Shown: one piece after another, positions 53,164-60,735 of the stretch
Layout: each line of letters begins with the position of its first letter
How positions within the stretch are numbered: the stretch's first letter is position 1
Assembly (NCBI GenBank): GCA_964445815.1
Contig: CAYULW010000009.1
Coordinates: 1 to 64,000 of the forward strand
Length of the DNA stretch: 64,000 nucleotides
Origin: CAYULW01 sp964445815
Lineage (GTDB): Bacteria > Bacteroidota > Bacteroidia > Flavobacteriales_E > Vicingaceae
Direction of reading: 5' to 3'
The notes under the pieces: model-generated
What the model was told of the DNA's origin: nothing
Database searches by the model: none
Seen by the model: the letters and a program-made list of their open reading frames with translations, nothing else
Translations under genes and position numbers: made by a program

Positions 53164-53241
53164 ATATTTCTAGTACTAATGACTACTTTTATTTTTAAAT
53201 TGAATAGCTATTATTAAAAGCTAAATGAATGACTTGGCGGT

Positions 53242-53309
53242 GTTGGTAAATAGCACTAAATTTTGGCAAACTACTATACGCCCTATTTGCTATATACATT
53301 GTTACCAAC
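53242..53309. repeat. Imperfect inverted repeat at the 3' end of the DUF3800-like gene
   Basis: Left arm GTTGGTAAATAGCA (53242-53255) and right arm TGCTAT....TTACCAAC (53288-53309, with an 8-base insert). The right arm begins one base after the stop codon of the DUF3800-like gene (minus strand). The outer core GTTACCAAC (53301-53309) recurs inverted just before that gene's start codon (GTTGGTAAC at 54172-54180). Confidence 0.65.
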
Positions 53310-53310
53310 T

Positions 53311-54168
53311 TTATTTCTTTTTTTCAGCTTTGAATCTATTAACCTCTTCATCTGATAGATTATCATTTAAATCAAATGCTTCTCGTAGAACTGTATCATA
53401 CTTCTCAGTCGTATTTTCAGATTCTAAATCAATTAGTTCACGTCTCATGTTTAATACATTGAATAAAGTATCTTCACTTAACTCTAAGATGAATCTATCT
53501 AATGGTTTTTTGGAATTATTCGAAAGAATCCACCTATTTCTGTTCAAAGTGAATGCGATAAAGTCGATAAATTGCATTAACTCATCAGATTCTGAATCCT
53601 TATAAGTAATTAAAGAGTTTTTACTGAAGTCATTAAGAATGCTGATTTCTTGTTCTGAGTTTGGTTTTCTAAGTCCTGCGTCAACAAAAATCTCAATATT
53701 TGGTAGATAAGCTCTAAACTTTTCTTCGTGTCTAATTCTTACAAGTAGCAGCCAAAGACATAAATGAGAGTTTTTACTAAAATCAAAGCCATACTTTTTA
53801 TGTTTTCTAATATCCGTTAGTCTATTTCTAACCACATCATCATCAGTAAGAGATTGTATTAAAATTGGACAATTATATCTTTTATATAAACCACTAAATA
53901 CCTTGAAGATTCCTAGTCTTTTATTTAGATCTAATTTTTTGAAGTCTTTTTTTCCTGAATAAATATCTACGAAATGAAACTCTTTAATATTAATGTTTAA
54001 CTCTTTATTTATTAAACGCTTTGCGTATGTAATTGATTCGGCAATTTCCTCTCTTTCTTTGGGTGTCAATATAACTGCCAAGTAACTTATTAAATCTCCG
54101 TTATCATATTTACTTTTTGATACTTGAGATGAACCAGTATCGTCAATATATATTGCTGAATTTTTCAT
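53311..54168 (-). CDS. DUF3800-like protein
   Basis: 285 residues. AIYIDDTGSSQVSK (~5-18; the YIDxSG opening), IKEFHFVDIYSGKKDFKKL (~60-78), IEIFVDAGLRKP (~167-178) and SDELMQFIDFIAFTLNRNRW (~203-222; Gln...Asp) reproduce the acidic/His layout of the DUF3800 family, which has an RNase H-like fold and occurs with phage-defence and mobile genes. No partner with a defence label is adjacent; the nearest gene is the Ntn hydrolase 147 bp downstream. AT-rich. The start codon lies 3 bases from an inverted copy of the palindrome core found after its stop. Confidence 0.72.
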   Translation of the reverse strand: MKNSAIYIDDTGSSQVSKSKYDNGDLISYLAVILTPKEREEIAESITYAKRLINKELNINIKEFHFVDIYSGKKDFKKLDLNKRLGIFKVFSGLYKRYNCPILIQSLTDDDVVRNRLTDIRKHKKYGFDFSKNSHLCLWLLLVRIRHEEKFRAYLPNIEIFVDAGLRKPNSEQEISILNDFSKNSLITYKDSESDELMQFIDFIAFTLNRNRWILSNNSKKPLDRFILELSEDTLFNVLNMRRELIDLESENTTEKYDTVLREAFDLNDNLSDEEVNRFKAEKKK

Positions 54169-54186
54169 GTAGTTGGTAACATCCGT

Positions 54187-54206
54187 ATAAACGGAATTCC
54201 GTTTAT
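54187..54206. promoter_or_regulatory. 20-bp perfect palindrome upstream of the DUF3800-like gene
   Basis: ATAAACGGAATTCCGTTTAT is a perfect dyad, 18 bases before the ATG. This position and symmetry suit an operator for a dimeric repressor, or a mobile-element end. The following 54207-54420 shows no gene or clear element apart from a weak ATTACT/AGTAAT hairpin at 54331-54346. Confidence 0.5.
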
Positions 54207-54420
54207 TTCACTTATCGTTTAAATTTTTGTCTACTATTTATTTTTTAAAAGATGGATATGAGAAATAAAAACTTACAAGCTCATTAAAATGCAAGTCGAT
54301 GTTTGGTGTTAAGATCATGTTGGCTAATTTATTACTGCAAAGTAATCATTTTTAGCAAGACTTAGAAGCTTAAGAAAGCAGCCTTCATACCAAACCAATA
54401 GATTACAATAAAAGAAATGC

Positions 54421-55071
54421 TTAAATGCTTTTCAAGGCATTGCAGGTGGCAATCGGGTCTTCTGATTTAAACACAAAACTACCGGCTACTAAAACATCTG
54501 CTCCGGCATCTATCAGTTGCTTCGCATTTTTATCTGTCACACCTCCGTCTATTTCAATCAGTGCTTGGCTGTTTTTTTGTTCAATCAAGTTGTTTAGCTC
54601 TGCTACTTTTTGATAGGTGTTTTCGATGAAAGATTGTCCGCCAAAACCGGGATTGACTGACATGAGGCAGACCAGGTCAATGTCTTGAATAATTTCGGAT
54701 AGCAAGTGAACGGGAGTATGCGGATTTAAAGCCACTCCGGCTTGAATGCCTTCCTTTTTGATGGCTTGTATGGTTCTGTGCAAATGGGTACAGGCTTCGT
54801 AATGCACCGTTAAAATGTCTGCGCCCACCCTTTTAAAATCAGAAATGTATCGATCAGGGTCTACAATCATCAAATGCACATCAAAGGGTTTGGTGGAATG
54901 TTTTTTAATGGAAGAGATGACTGGCATTCCAAATGAGATGTTTGGAACAAAGACCCCATCCATGACATCAATGTGATACCAATCCGCATTTGAATTTTCA
55001 ATGATGTCACAAGCAGAAAGGAGATTTGAAAAATCCGCGGCTAAAATAGATGGTGCTACAATTGATGCCAT
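54421..55071 (-). CDS. rpe: Ribulose-phosphate 3-epimerase
   Basis: 216 residues. APSILAADFSNLL, WYHIDVMDGVFVPNISFG, FDVHLMIVDPDRYI, SVNPGFGGQSFI and EIDGGVTDKNA give the complete TIM-barrel Rpe pattern (ribulose-5-P to xylulose-5-P in the pentose phosphate pathway). Its -7 box TACTTTTG is at 55082-55089. It ends the core gene run at the island boundary. Confidence 0.97.
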   Translation of the reverse strand: MASIVAPSILAADFSNLLSACDIIENSNADWYHIDVMDGVFVPNISFGMPVISSIKKHSTKPFDVHLMIVDPDRYISDFKRVGADILTVHYEACTHLHRTIQAIKKEGIQAGVALNPHTPVHLLSEIIQDIDLVCLMSVNPGFGGQSFIENTYQKVAELNNLIEQKNSQALIEIDGGVTDKNAKQLIDAGADVLVAGSFVFKSEDPIATCNALKSI

Positions 55072-55081
55072 TGTTTTTTCA

Positions 55082-55089
55082 CAAAAGTA
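55082..55089 (-). promoter_or_regulatory. -7 box (TACTTTTG) for rpe
   Basis: Exact TAnnTTTG on the minus strand, ten bases before the rpe ATG. Confidence 0.65.
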
Positions 55090-55108
55090 GCTTTAATCGA
55101 TGAATGAA

Positions 55109-55975
55109 TCAGCCCAAATAGGTTTTTAAAGTTTGGCATCTTCCGCTGACTTTTAAGCGGCGGACTGCCTTTTCTTTTATTTGTCGAACACGCTCTCTGG
55201 TCAAGTCAAAGTAATCTCCAATTTCCTCCAGACTGTATTGTCTCTTTCCACTTAAGCCAAAGAACATGCGAATGACTTCTGCTTCTCTTGCCGGAATACC
55301 TCTAAGCGTACTCTCAATCTCTTTACTTAAGGATTCATGAATCAAGCGTTTGTCAGGATCGGGGAGATCATCATTGGTCAACAGGTCGTACATGTTGCTG
55401 CTGTCTTCATCCGTAGATAAAGGGGCATCCATAGATACGTGTCGCTTGTTGTTTTTCATGGAGGCTTTCACTTCGGAAAGCGACAAGTCCATCAGCTCAG
55501 CAATTTCATGATCCTGAGGCTCTCTTTCATACTTCTGCTCCAGTTCGTTGAAGGTTTTTCTCACCTTATTGATTGTACCAATCTTATTGAGAGGCAATCT
55601 TACAATTCGAGATTGTTCTGCAAGAGCCTGTAGTATACTCTGGCGAATCCACCATACGGCATAGGAAATGAATTTGAACCCTCTTGTTTCATCAAAACGC
55701 TGAGCCGCTTTGATGAGTCCAAGATTTCCTTCATTAATCAGGTCAGGCAGACTTAGTCCCTGATTCTGATATTGTTTCGCAACGGAAACCACAAAACGAA
55801 GATTGGCTTTGGTTAATTTTTCCAAAGCTCTGGAATCTCCATCTTTAATGCGTCTTGCGAGTTCAACTTCTTCTTCTGCTGTGATCAGGTCAACTCTTCC
55901 GATTTCATGAAGGTAGCGATCTAAGGAAATAGTTTGCCGGTTGGTGATGCTCTTACTAATTTTTAGCTGTCTCAT
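55109..55975 (-). CDS. rpoD: Primary RNA polymerase sigma factor (RpoD/SigA)
   Basis: 288 residues: the compact primary sigma factor of Bacteroidota, lacking region 1.1. Regions: 1.2 (~10-45), 2 (LRFVVSVAKQYQNQGLSLPDLINEGNLGLIKAAQRFDETRGFKFISYAVWWIRQSI), 3 and 4 (YSLEEIGDYFDLTRERVRQIKEKAVRRLK). It presumably reads the TAnnTTTG promoters seen throughout this window. It lies between pnp and rpe on the same strand, after a terminator (56109-56141). Confidence 0.97.
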   Translation of the reverse strand: MRQLKISKSITNRQTISLDRYLHEIGRVDLITAEEEVELARRIKDGDSRALEKLTKANLRFVVSVAKQYQNQGLSLPDLINEGNLGLIKAAQRFDETRGFKFISYAVWWIRQSILQALAEQSRIVRLPLNKIGTINKVRKTFNELEQKYEREPQDHEIAELMDLSLSEVKASMKNNKRHVSMDAPLSTDEDSSNMYDLLTNDDLPDPDKRLIHESLSKEIESTLRGIPAREAEVIRMFFGLSGKRQYSLEEIGDYFDLTRERVRQIKEKAVRRLKVSGRCQTLKTYLG

Positions 55976-56108
55976 CCCTGATAGTATTAATTGGTTAGTA
56001 TAAAGACTTTACTTAATTGGTAGATAAGTCCTTTTAAAAATACCCAGAAATCAGAGTGAAATGTTAAAAAGTGTTAGATAAGATTCTTATTTAGAATGGT
56101 TTTAAATA

Positions 56109-56141
56109 AAAAAAGCCCTGAAGATTTTCTTCAAGGCTTTA
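56109..56141 (-). terminator. Intrinsic terminator after pnp
   Basis: Stem AAAGCC-TGAAGA / TCTTCA-GGCTTT with a short TTT loop and one bulge on each side, between pnp and rpoD; A7 on one side gives the minus-strand U-run. Confidence 0.85.
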
Positions 56142-56164
56142 AGTTTTAGCATTTTATTCGGCTG

Positions 56165-58306
56165 CTATGCTTCTGTTTTTGCTTCCGGTTTAGGTAAGAG
56201 TACCTTCCTTGACAATTTTAGCTTCTTGGTTTTAGGATCAATGGCCACTAATTTGACATCTAGCATATCGCCTTCTTTCAATTCATCTGAAACGTTCTCA
56301 ATTCTTTTGTGATCGATTTCGGAGATGTGTAATAATCCGTCTTGACCCGGTAAGATCTCAATAAACGCACCAAAAGACACAATAGACTTTACTTTACCTT
56401 TATAAGTTTCACCAACCTCAGGTACTGCTGTAATGGCCTTAATTCTTGCTACTGCAGCATCAGAACCTTCCTTGTCTGTAGATACAATGTCTATAACGCC
56501 AACATTATCGATCTCTTCAAGTACGATGGTTGTCCCTGTTTCTTCTTGAATGGTTTGAATGATCTTTCCACCAGGTCCGATTACCGCTCCAATCATGTCT
56601 TTAGGAATGGTCATCTGAACGATTCGAGGAACATTCGGTTTGTAATCCTCTCTAGGTTGTTCAATGGTTTTGTTCATTTCACCTAAGATGTGCAATCTTC
56701 CTTCTTTTGCTTGATTTAAGGCTTCCTGTAAAACCTCGAAAGACAATCCACTGATTTTAATATCCATCTGGCATGCGGTGATTCCATCTTTAGTACCGGT
56801 GACTTTAAAGTCCATATCACCTAGATGATCTTCATCTCCAAGTATATCAGAAAGTACCACGTAATTGCCGTTCTCGCCGCTTATTAAGCCCATGGCGATA
56901 CCTGAAACGGGTTTCTTTAGTTTTAGACCTGCATCCATCAATGCTAAAGAACCTCCGCATACGGAAGCCATTGATGAAGATCCATTTGATTCGAGGATAT
57001 CAGAAACAACTCTTACAGTGTAAGGATTATCTTCTCCCGTTGGAATCATTGGTTTCAATGCTCTCATGGCTAAGTTACCGTGTCCGATTTCTCTTCTACC
57101 CGGCCCTCTGTTTGGACGCGCTTCTCCTGTTGAAAATGAAGGGAAATTATAATGTAGTATGAATTTTTCAGAATCGGTGATTAAAGCACGATCTACTTTT
57201 TGCTCATCCATCTTGCTTCCTAAAGTGACTGAAACCAAAGACTGTGTTTCTCCTCTTGTAAAAACGGCTGATCCATGTGAACCGGGCAAGTAATCAATTT
57301 CAGACCAGATGTTTCTGATTTCATTCATTTTTCGTCCGTCTAGTCTGATCTTTTCAGTCAACATGCAATTTCTAACGGCTTCTTTCTGAACTTTTCCATA
57401 GTATTGTTTGATTAAGAAGCTATTTTCTTTCGCGTAGTCTTCTTCTAAGCTGGCGATAAAATCTTCTTTAATGGCACCAAAATCAGCAGCTCTTTGATAC
57501 TTGTCATTGGTTCCTTTTTTGGCGACTTCATAACATCTTTCATAGGCGAAGTCTTTGATTTGTTGCAATAAAGCTTCATCACTCTTCTCGTGATCGTACT
57601 CTCTTTTTGTTGCTGCTTTTGCAACTTGTGCTGCCAAATCATTTTGTGCCTGACACTGTGTTCTTATTGCTTCGTGAGCCACTTTAATGGCTTCTAACAT
57701 TTCAGCTTCTGAAACCTCGAGCATTTCTCCCTCTACCATAACAACACTATCCATGGTACCGGCAACCATTAAGTCGATGTCGGCATTCGGCAATGCATCA
57801 AGATTGGGATTAATGGCCCACTGACCATTGATTCTTGCAACTCTTACTTCTGATGTCGCTTCTTTGAAAGGAACATCTGAAACCATAATTGCTGCAGAGG
57901 CAGCCAAACAGGCTAATGAATCAGTAGCTACATTCTCTTCTCCTGAGATGAGAGAAATGGTAACAATCGTACTGGCATGAAAATCATCAGGGAAAAGAGG
58001 TCTTAATGCCCTGTCTACTAATCTGGAAATAAGAACCTCACCATCAGAAGGTCTGTTTTCTCTTTTCAAAAAACCACCGGGGAATCTCCCTACCGCAGAG
58101 AACTTTTCTCTATAATCTACCATTAGAGGTAAGAAGTCTACATCCTCACCTGCTGTTTGCTCTGCAACTACTGTTGCCAGAAGCATTGTGTTATCCATTT
58201 TTAAGACGACAGAGCCGTCTGCTTGTTTTGCTAGCTTACCTGTTTCTAAGCTAATCTCCCTGCCATCAGGAAGTGTCATTGTCTGTGTAATTGCTTGTTG
58301 TGACAT
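56165..58306 (-). CDS. pnp: Polyribonucleotide nucleotidyltransferase
   Basis: 713 residues. Two RNase PH-like cores (SAVGRFPGGFLKRENRPSDGEVLISRLVDRALRPLFP; FPSFSTGEARPNRGPGRREIGHG), then KH with the GPGG loop (IPKDMIGAVIGPGGKIIQ, ~567-584) and S1 (YKGKVKSIVSFGAFIEILPGQDGLLHISEI, ~632-661). It degrades RNA phosphorolytically and can polymerise tails. It is preceded by rpsO with a G/C-rich hairpin in between. Confidence 0.97.
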   Translation of the reverse strand: MSQQAITQTMTLPDGREISLETGKLAKQADGSVVLKMDNTMLLATVVAEQTAGEDVDFLPLMVDYREKFSAVGRFPGGFLKRENRPSDGEVLISRLVDRALRPLFPDDFHASTIVTISLISGEENVATDSLACLAASAAIMVSDVPFKEATSEVRVARINGQWAINPNLDALPNADIDLMVAGTMDSVVMVEGEMLEVSEAEMLEAIKVAHEAIRTQCQAQNDLAAQVAKAATKREYDHEKSDEALLQQIKDFAYERCYEVAKKGTNDKYQRAADFGAIKEDFIASLEEDYAKENSFLIKQYYGKVQKEAVRNCMLTEKIRLDGRKMNEIRNIWSEIDYLPGSHGSAVFTRGETQSLVSVTLGSKMDEQKVDRALITDSEKFILHYNFPSFSTGEARPNRGPGRREIGHGNLAMRALKPMIPTGEDNPYTVRVVSDILESNGSSSMASVCGGSLALMDAGLKLKKPVSGIAMGLISGENGNYVVLSDILGDEDHLGDMDFKVTGTKDGITACQMDIKISGLSFEVLQEALNQAKEGRLHILGEMNKTIEQPREDYKPNVPRIVQMTIPKDMIGAVIGPGGKIIQTIQEETGTTIVLEEIDNVGVIDIVSTDKEGSDAAVARIKAITAVPEVGETYKGKVKSIVSFGAFIEILPGQDGLLHISEIDHKRIENVSDELKEGDMLDVKLVAIDPKTKKLKLSRKVLLPKPEAKTEA

Positions 58307-58337
58307 TTTATATATTTAATCTATGTTCTTTTAATAG

Positions 58338-58371
58338 AAAAGGGGGACGTGTTTCAATGCCCCCCTTTTTG
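58338..58371 (-). terminator. GC-rich hairpin between rpsO and pnp (terminator or processing site)
   Basis: AAAAGGGGG and CCCCCTTTTT arms around a 13-base loop. On the minus strand it is followed by TTTTC, an imperfect U-run. E. coli has an RNase III-cleaved hairpin at the same place in rpsO-pnp, used for pnp autoregulation; a similar role here is an inference. Confidence 0.7.
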
Positions 58372-58406
58372 AAATTTTTAATTTTTTGTGATATGTTGCT
58401 CGAACA

Positions 58407-58676
58407 TTATTTTCTGATGCCCAAGTCTTTTATCAGCTCTCTATATTTTACAATATCCTTAGCTTTTAAGTAATCCAATAATTTTCTTCTTTTTCCAACT
58501 AATCTTACCAAAGACTTTTCTGTATTAAAATCTTTTTTGTTTGATTTTAAGTGAGAGGTAAGATGGTTGATACGCTCAGTAAATAAAGCAACTTGCCCTT
58601 CTGTAGAACCTGTATCGTTTTTGCCTTGACCGTACTTTTCAAAAATAGCTTGTTTCTTTTCAGTTGTAAGCTCCAT
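58407..58676 (-). CDS. rpsO: Ribosomal protein S15
   Basis: 89 residues, normal length. GSTEGQVALFTERINHLTSHLKSNKKDFNTEKSLVRLVGKRRKLLDYLK is the S15 core (Helix 2-3, rRNA-binding). It binds 16S rRNA in the platform. Transcribed from the -7 box at 58701-58708, followed by pnp. Confidence 0.97.
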   Translation of the reverse strand: MELTTEKKQAIFEKYGQGKNDTGSTEGQVALFTERINHLTSHLKSNKKDFNTEKSLVRLVGKRRKLLDYLKAKDIVKYRELIKDLGIRK

Positions 58677-58700
58677 ATCTTCTTCTAAATTTTAAGGGCG

Positions 58701-58708
58701 CAAATGTA
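58701..58708 (-). promoter_or_regulatory. -7 box (TACATTTG) for rpsO
   Basis: Exact TAnnTTTG on the minus strand, 24 bases before the rpsO ATG, directly behind the accD stop, so rpsO has its own promoter. Confidence 0.65.
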
Positions 58709-58713
58709 AAAAT

Positions 58714-59577
58714 TTATTCTGTAATATCATTTGCTTTTTGTAAGATTCTTAAGACTTGACTGATTTTATGCTTCAGATTCTTTCGTTCGACAATAAAATC
58801 TAGGAAGCCGTGCTCTAAAAGAAACTCGGATCTTTGGAATCCTTCGGGTAAGTCTTTTCCTATTGTTTCTTTCACAACCCTTGGTCCTGCAAAACCAATT
58901 AAGGCATTTGGTTCAGCAAAATTTAAATCTCCAAGCATCGCAAAAGATGCTGTTACACCTCCGGTTGTCGGATCGGTTAAAAATGAAAGATAGGGAAGTT
59001 TGGCTTCAGACAACTGGGTTAACTTGGCTGATGTTTTGGCCATCTGCATTAAAGAAAAAGCAGCCTCCATCATTCTGGCACCTCCCGATTTAGAGATCAT
59101 CATAAAGGCCATGTTGTTTTTTACACAATAATCAATGGCCCTTGCTATTTTTTCTCCAACTACTGAACCCATCGAGCCACCAATAAAGTTAAAGTCCATT
59201 GCTGCGACCATCAATTTTTGTCCTTCTACGAGTCCATGTGCAGTTCTTACTGCATCTTTTAAACGCGTTTTTTCTTGAGTTGCTTTGACTCTATCCGTGT
59301 ATTTTTTGGTGTCCTTAAATGTAAGAGGGTCGGCAGAGGAGAGGTTTTTATTAATCTCAGAATACTTGCCGTCATCAAACAGGATATTAAAATAAGCTTC
59401 TGAGCCTATTCGGTCATGATGACCACACTCTTCACATACACTGAGATTGTCTAAATGATCTTCTTGGGGAACTACTGTATTACAGTTTGGACATTTATAC
59501 CAAAGTCCCTCAGGGGTTTCCTTCTTATCTTGAGTAGGGGTTAATATCCCTTCTTTTATTCTCTTAAACCATCCCAT
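58714..59577 (-). CDS. accD: Acetyl-CoA carboxylase carboxyltransferase subunit beta
   Basis: 287 residues. Four-Cys zinc ribbon at the N-terminus (KCPNC at ~28-32, CEECG at ~50-54), then the carboxyltransferase core (MDFNFIGGSMGSVVGEKIARAID, SKSGGARMMEAAFSLMQMAKT, DPTTGGVTASFA, NALIGFAGPRV). Partner of AccA encoded at 6577-7548. It begins 18 bp after the aldolase stop, suggesting one transcript. Confidence 0.97.
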   Translation of the reverse strand: MGWFKRIKEGILTPTQDKKETPEGLWYKCPNCNTVVPQEDHLDNLSVCEECGHHDRIGSEAYFNILFDDGKYSEINKNLSSADPLTFKDTKKYTDRVKATQEKTRLKDAVRTAHGLVEGQKLMVAAMDFNFIGGSMGSVVGEKIARAIDYCVKNNMAFMMISKSGGARMMEAAFSLMQMAKTSAKLTQLSEAKLPYLSFLTDPTTGGVTASFAMLGDLNFAEPNALIGFAGPRVVKETIGKDLPEGFQRSEFLLEHGFLDFIVERKNLKHKISQVLRILQKANDITE

Positions 59578-59595
59578 TTTATCAGGATATTTCGA

Positions 59596-60654
59596 TTAAC
59601 AAATGCTAATTTCTTCTGCAAGATAAACATCTTGAATGGCATTTAATAATTCCACTCCTTCATGCATCGGTTTTTGGAAAGCCTTTCTTCCTGAAATTAA
59701 ACCGTGACCACCGGCTCTTTTGTTCACAACGGCTGTTGTTACAGCATCTGCTAAGTCGGTTGCACCTGCTGATGCTCCACCTGAATTGATCAAACCTGAT
59801 CTACCCATGTAACAGTTAGCGACTTGATAACGGCATAAATCAATCGGATGATCACTGCTCAGTTCTGAATATACCTTGTCATGTGTTTTTCCAAAGCCAA
59901 TGGCTTTATATCCACCATTCAATGTAGGTAGTTTTTGTTTGATAATGTCTGCTTGTATGGTTACGCCTAAGTGATTGGCTTGAGCTGTAATGTCTGTAGC
60001 GGTATGGTAATCTTTGCCATCTTTTTTGAAATCGCTATTTCTTAAATAACACCACAAAATGGTAGCCATGCCTAATTCATGTGCTCTTTCAAATGCTTCT
60101 GCTATTTCAATGATTTGGCGATTGCTGTCGTCAGAACCAAAATAAATGGTAGCTCCAACAGCTGTGGCACCTAAGTTCCATGCTTCATCAACCGAGCCAA
60201 AAGAGATTTGAGAAAAGGTATTCGGGTAAGTTAAGAGTTCATTGTGATTTAACTTTACAATGAAAGGAATTTTATGTGCATATTTCCTTGATACTGAAGC
60301 AAGTACTCCAAAAGTAGAAGCGACAGCATTACAGCCGCCTTCAACCGCCAACTTAACAATATTTTCGGGGTCAAAATAAATAGGGTTTGGAGCAAATGAA
60401 GCTCCTGCGGAATGTTCAATGCCTTGATCTACGGGTAGGATTGATACGTAACCTGTATTTGCCAGTCTTCCTGTTCCATAAATGGACTGAAGACTTCTTA
60501 AAACTTGTGGAGACCTGTTAGAGTCTTTGAAAACTCTATCAATAAAGTCCGATCCCGGTAAATGCAATAAGTCTTTTGAGATGGTTTTGCATTCATGATT
60601 AAGCAGTAGGTCTCTTTCTGACCCGAGTAGTTCTTCTATCTTATTCAATGACAT
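59596..60654 (-). CDS. Class I fructose-bisphosphate aldolase (DhnA type)
   Basis: 352 residues from ATG 60654, the family start MSLNKIEELLG. A longer frame from 60684 begins inside the -7 box (60682-60689) and is excluded. SILPVDQGIEHSAGASFA, HKIPFIVKLNHNELL (Schiff-base Lys candidate region) and RYQVANCYMGRSGLINSGG mark the archaeal-type class I enzyme that splits fructose-1,6-bisphosphate. Precedes accD. Confidence 0.92.
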   Translation of the reverse strand: MSLNKIEELLGSERDLLLNHECKTISKDLLHLPGSDFIDRVFKDSNRSPQVLRSLQSIYGTGRLANTGYVSILPVDQGIEHSAGASFAPNPIYFDPENIVKLAVEGGCNAVASTFGVLASVSRKYAHKIPFIVKLNHNELLTYPNTFSQISFGSVDEAWNLGATAVGATIYFGSDDSNRQIIEIAEAFERAHELGMATILWCYLRNSDFKKDGKDYHTATDITAQANHLGVTIQADIIKQKLPTLNGGYKAIGFGKTHDKVYSELSSDHPIDLCRYQVANCYMGRSGLINSGGASAGATDLADAVTTAVVNKRAGGHGLISGRKAFQKPMHEGVELLNAIQDVYLAEEISIC

Positions 60655-60681
60655 AAAGTATTGCTTGAAAAAATTGAGCGG

Positions 60682-60689
60682 CAAAGCTA
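60682..60689 (-). promoter_or_regulatory. -7 box (TAGCTTTG) for the aldolase-accD unit
   Basis: Exact TAnnTTTG on the minus strand, 27 bases before the chosen ATG 60654; the box decides between two starts. Confidence 0.7.
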
Positions 60690-60735
60690 ACTAAATAAAC
60701 TAAGTCTATAAAGCAAATAAAGTATTTTCACAACC

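Noticed and set aside
60655..60684. Longer start of the class I aldolase at 60684
   Set aside because: It lies inside the TAGCTTTG promoter box, so the transcript cannot contain it; the family starts at MSLNKIEELLG.
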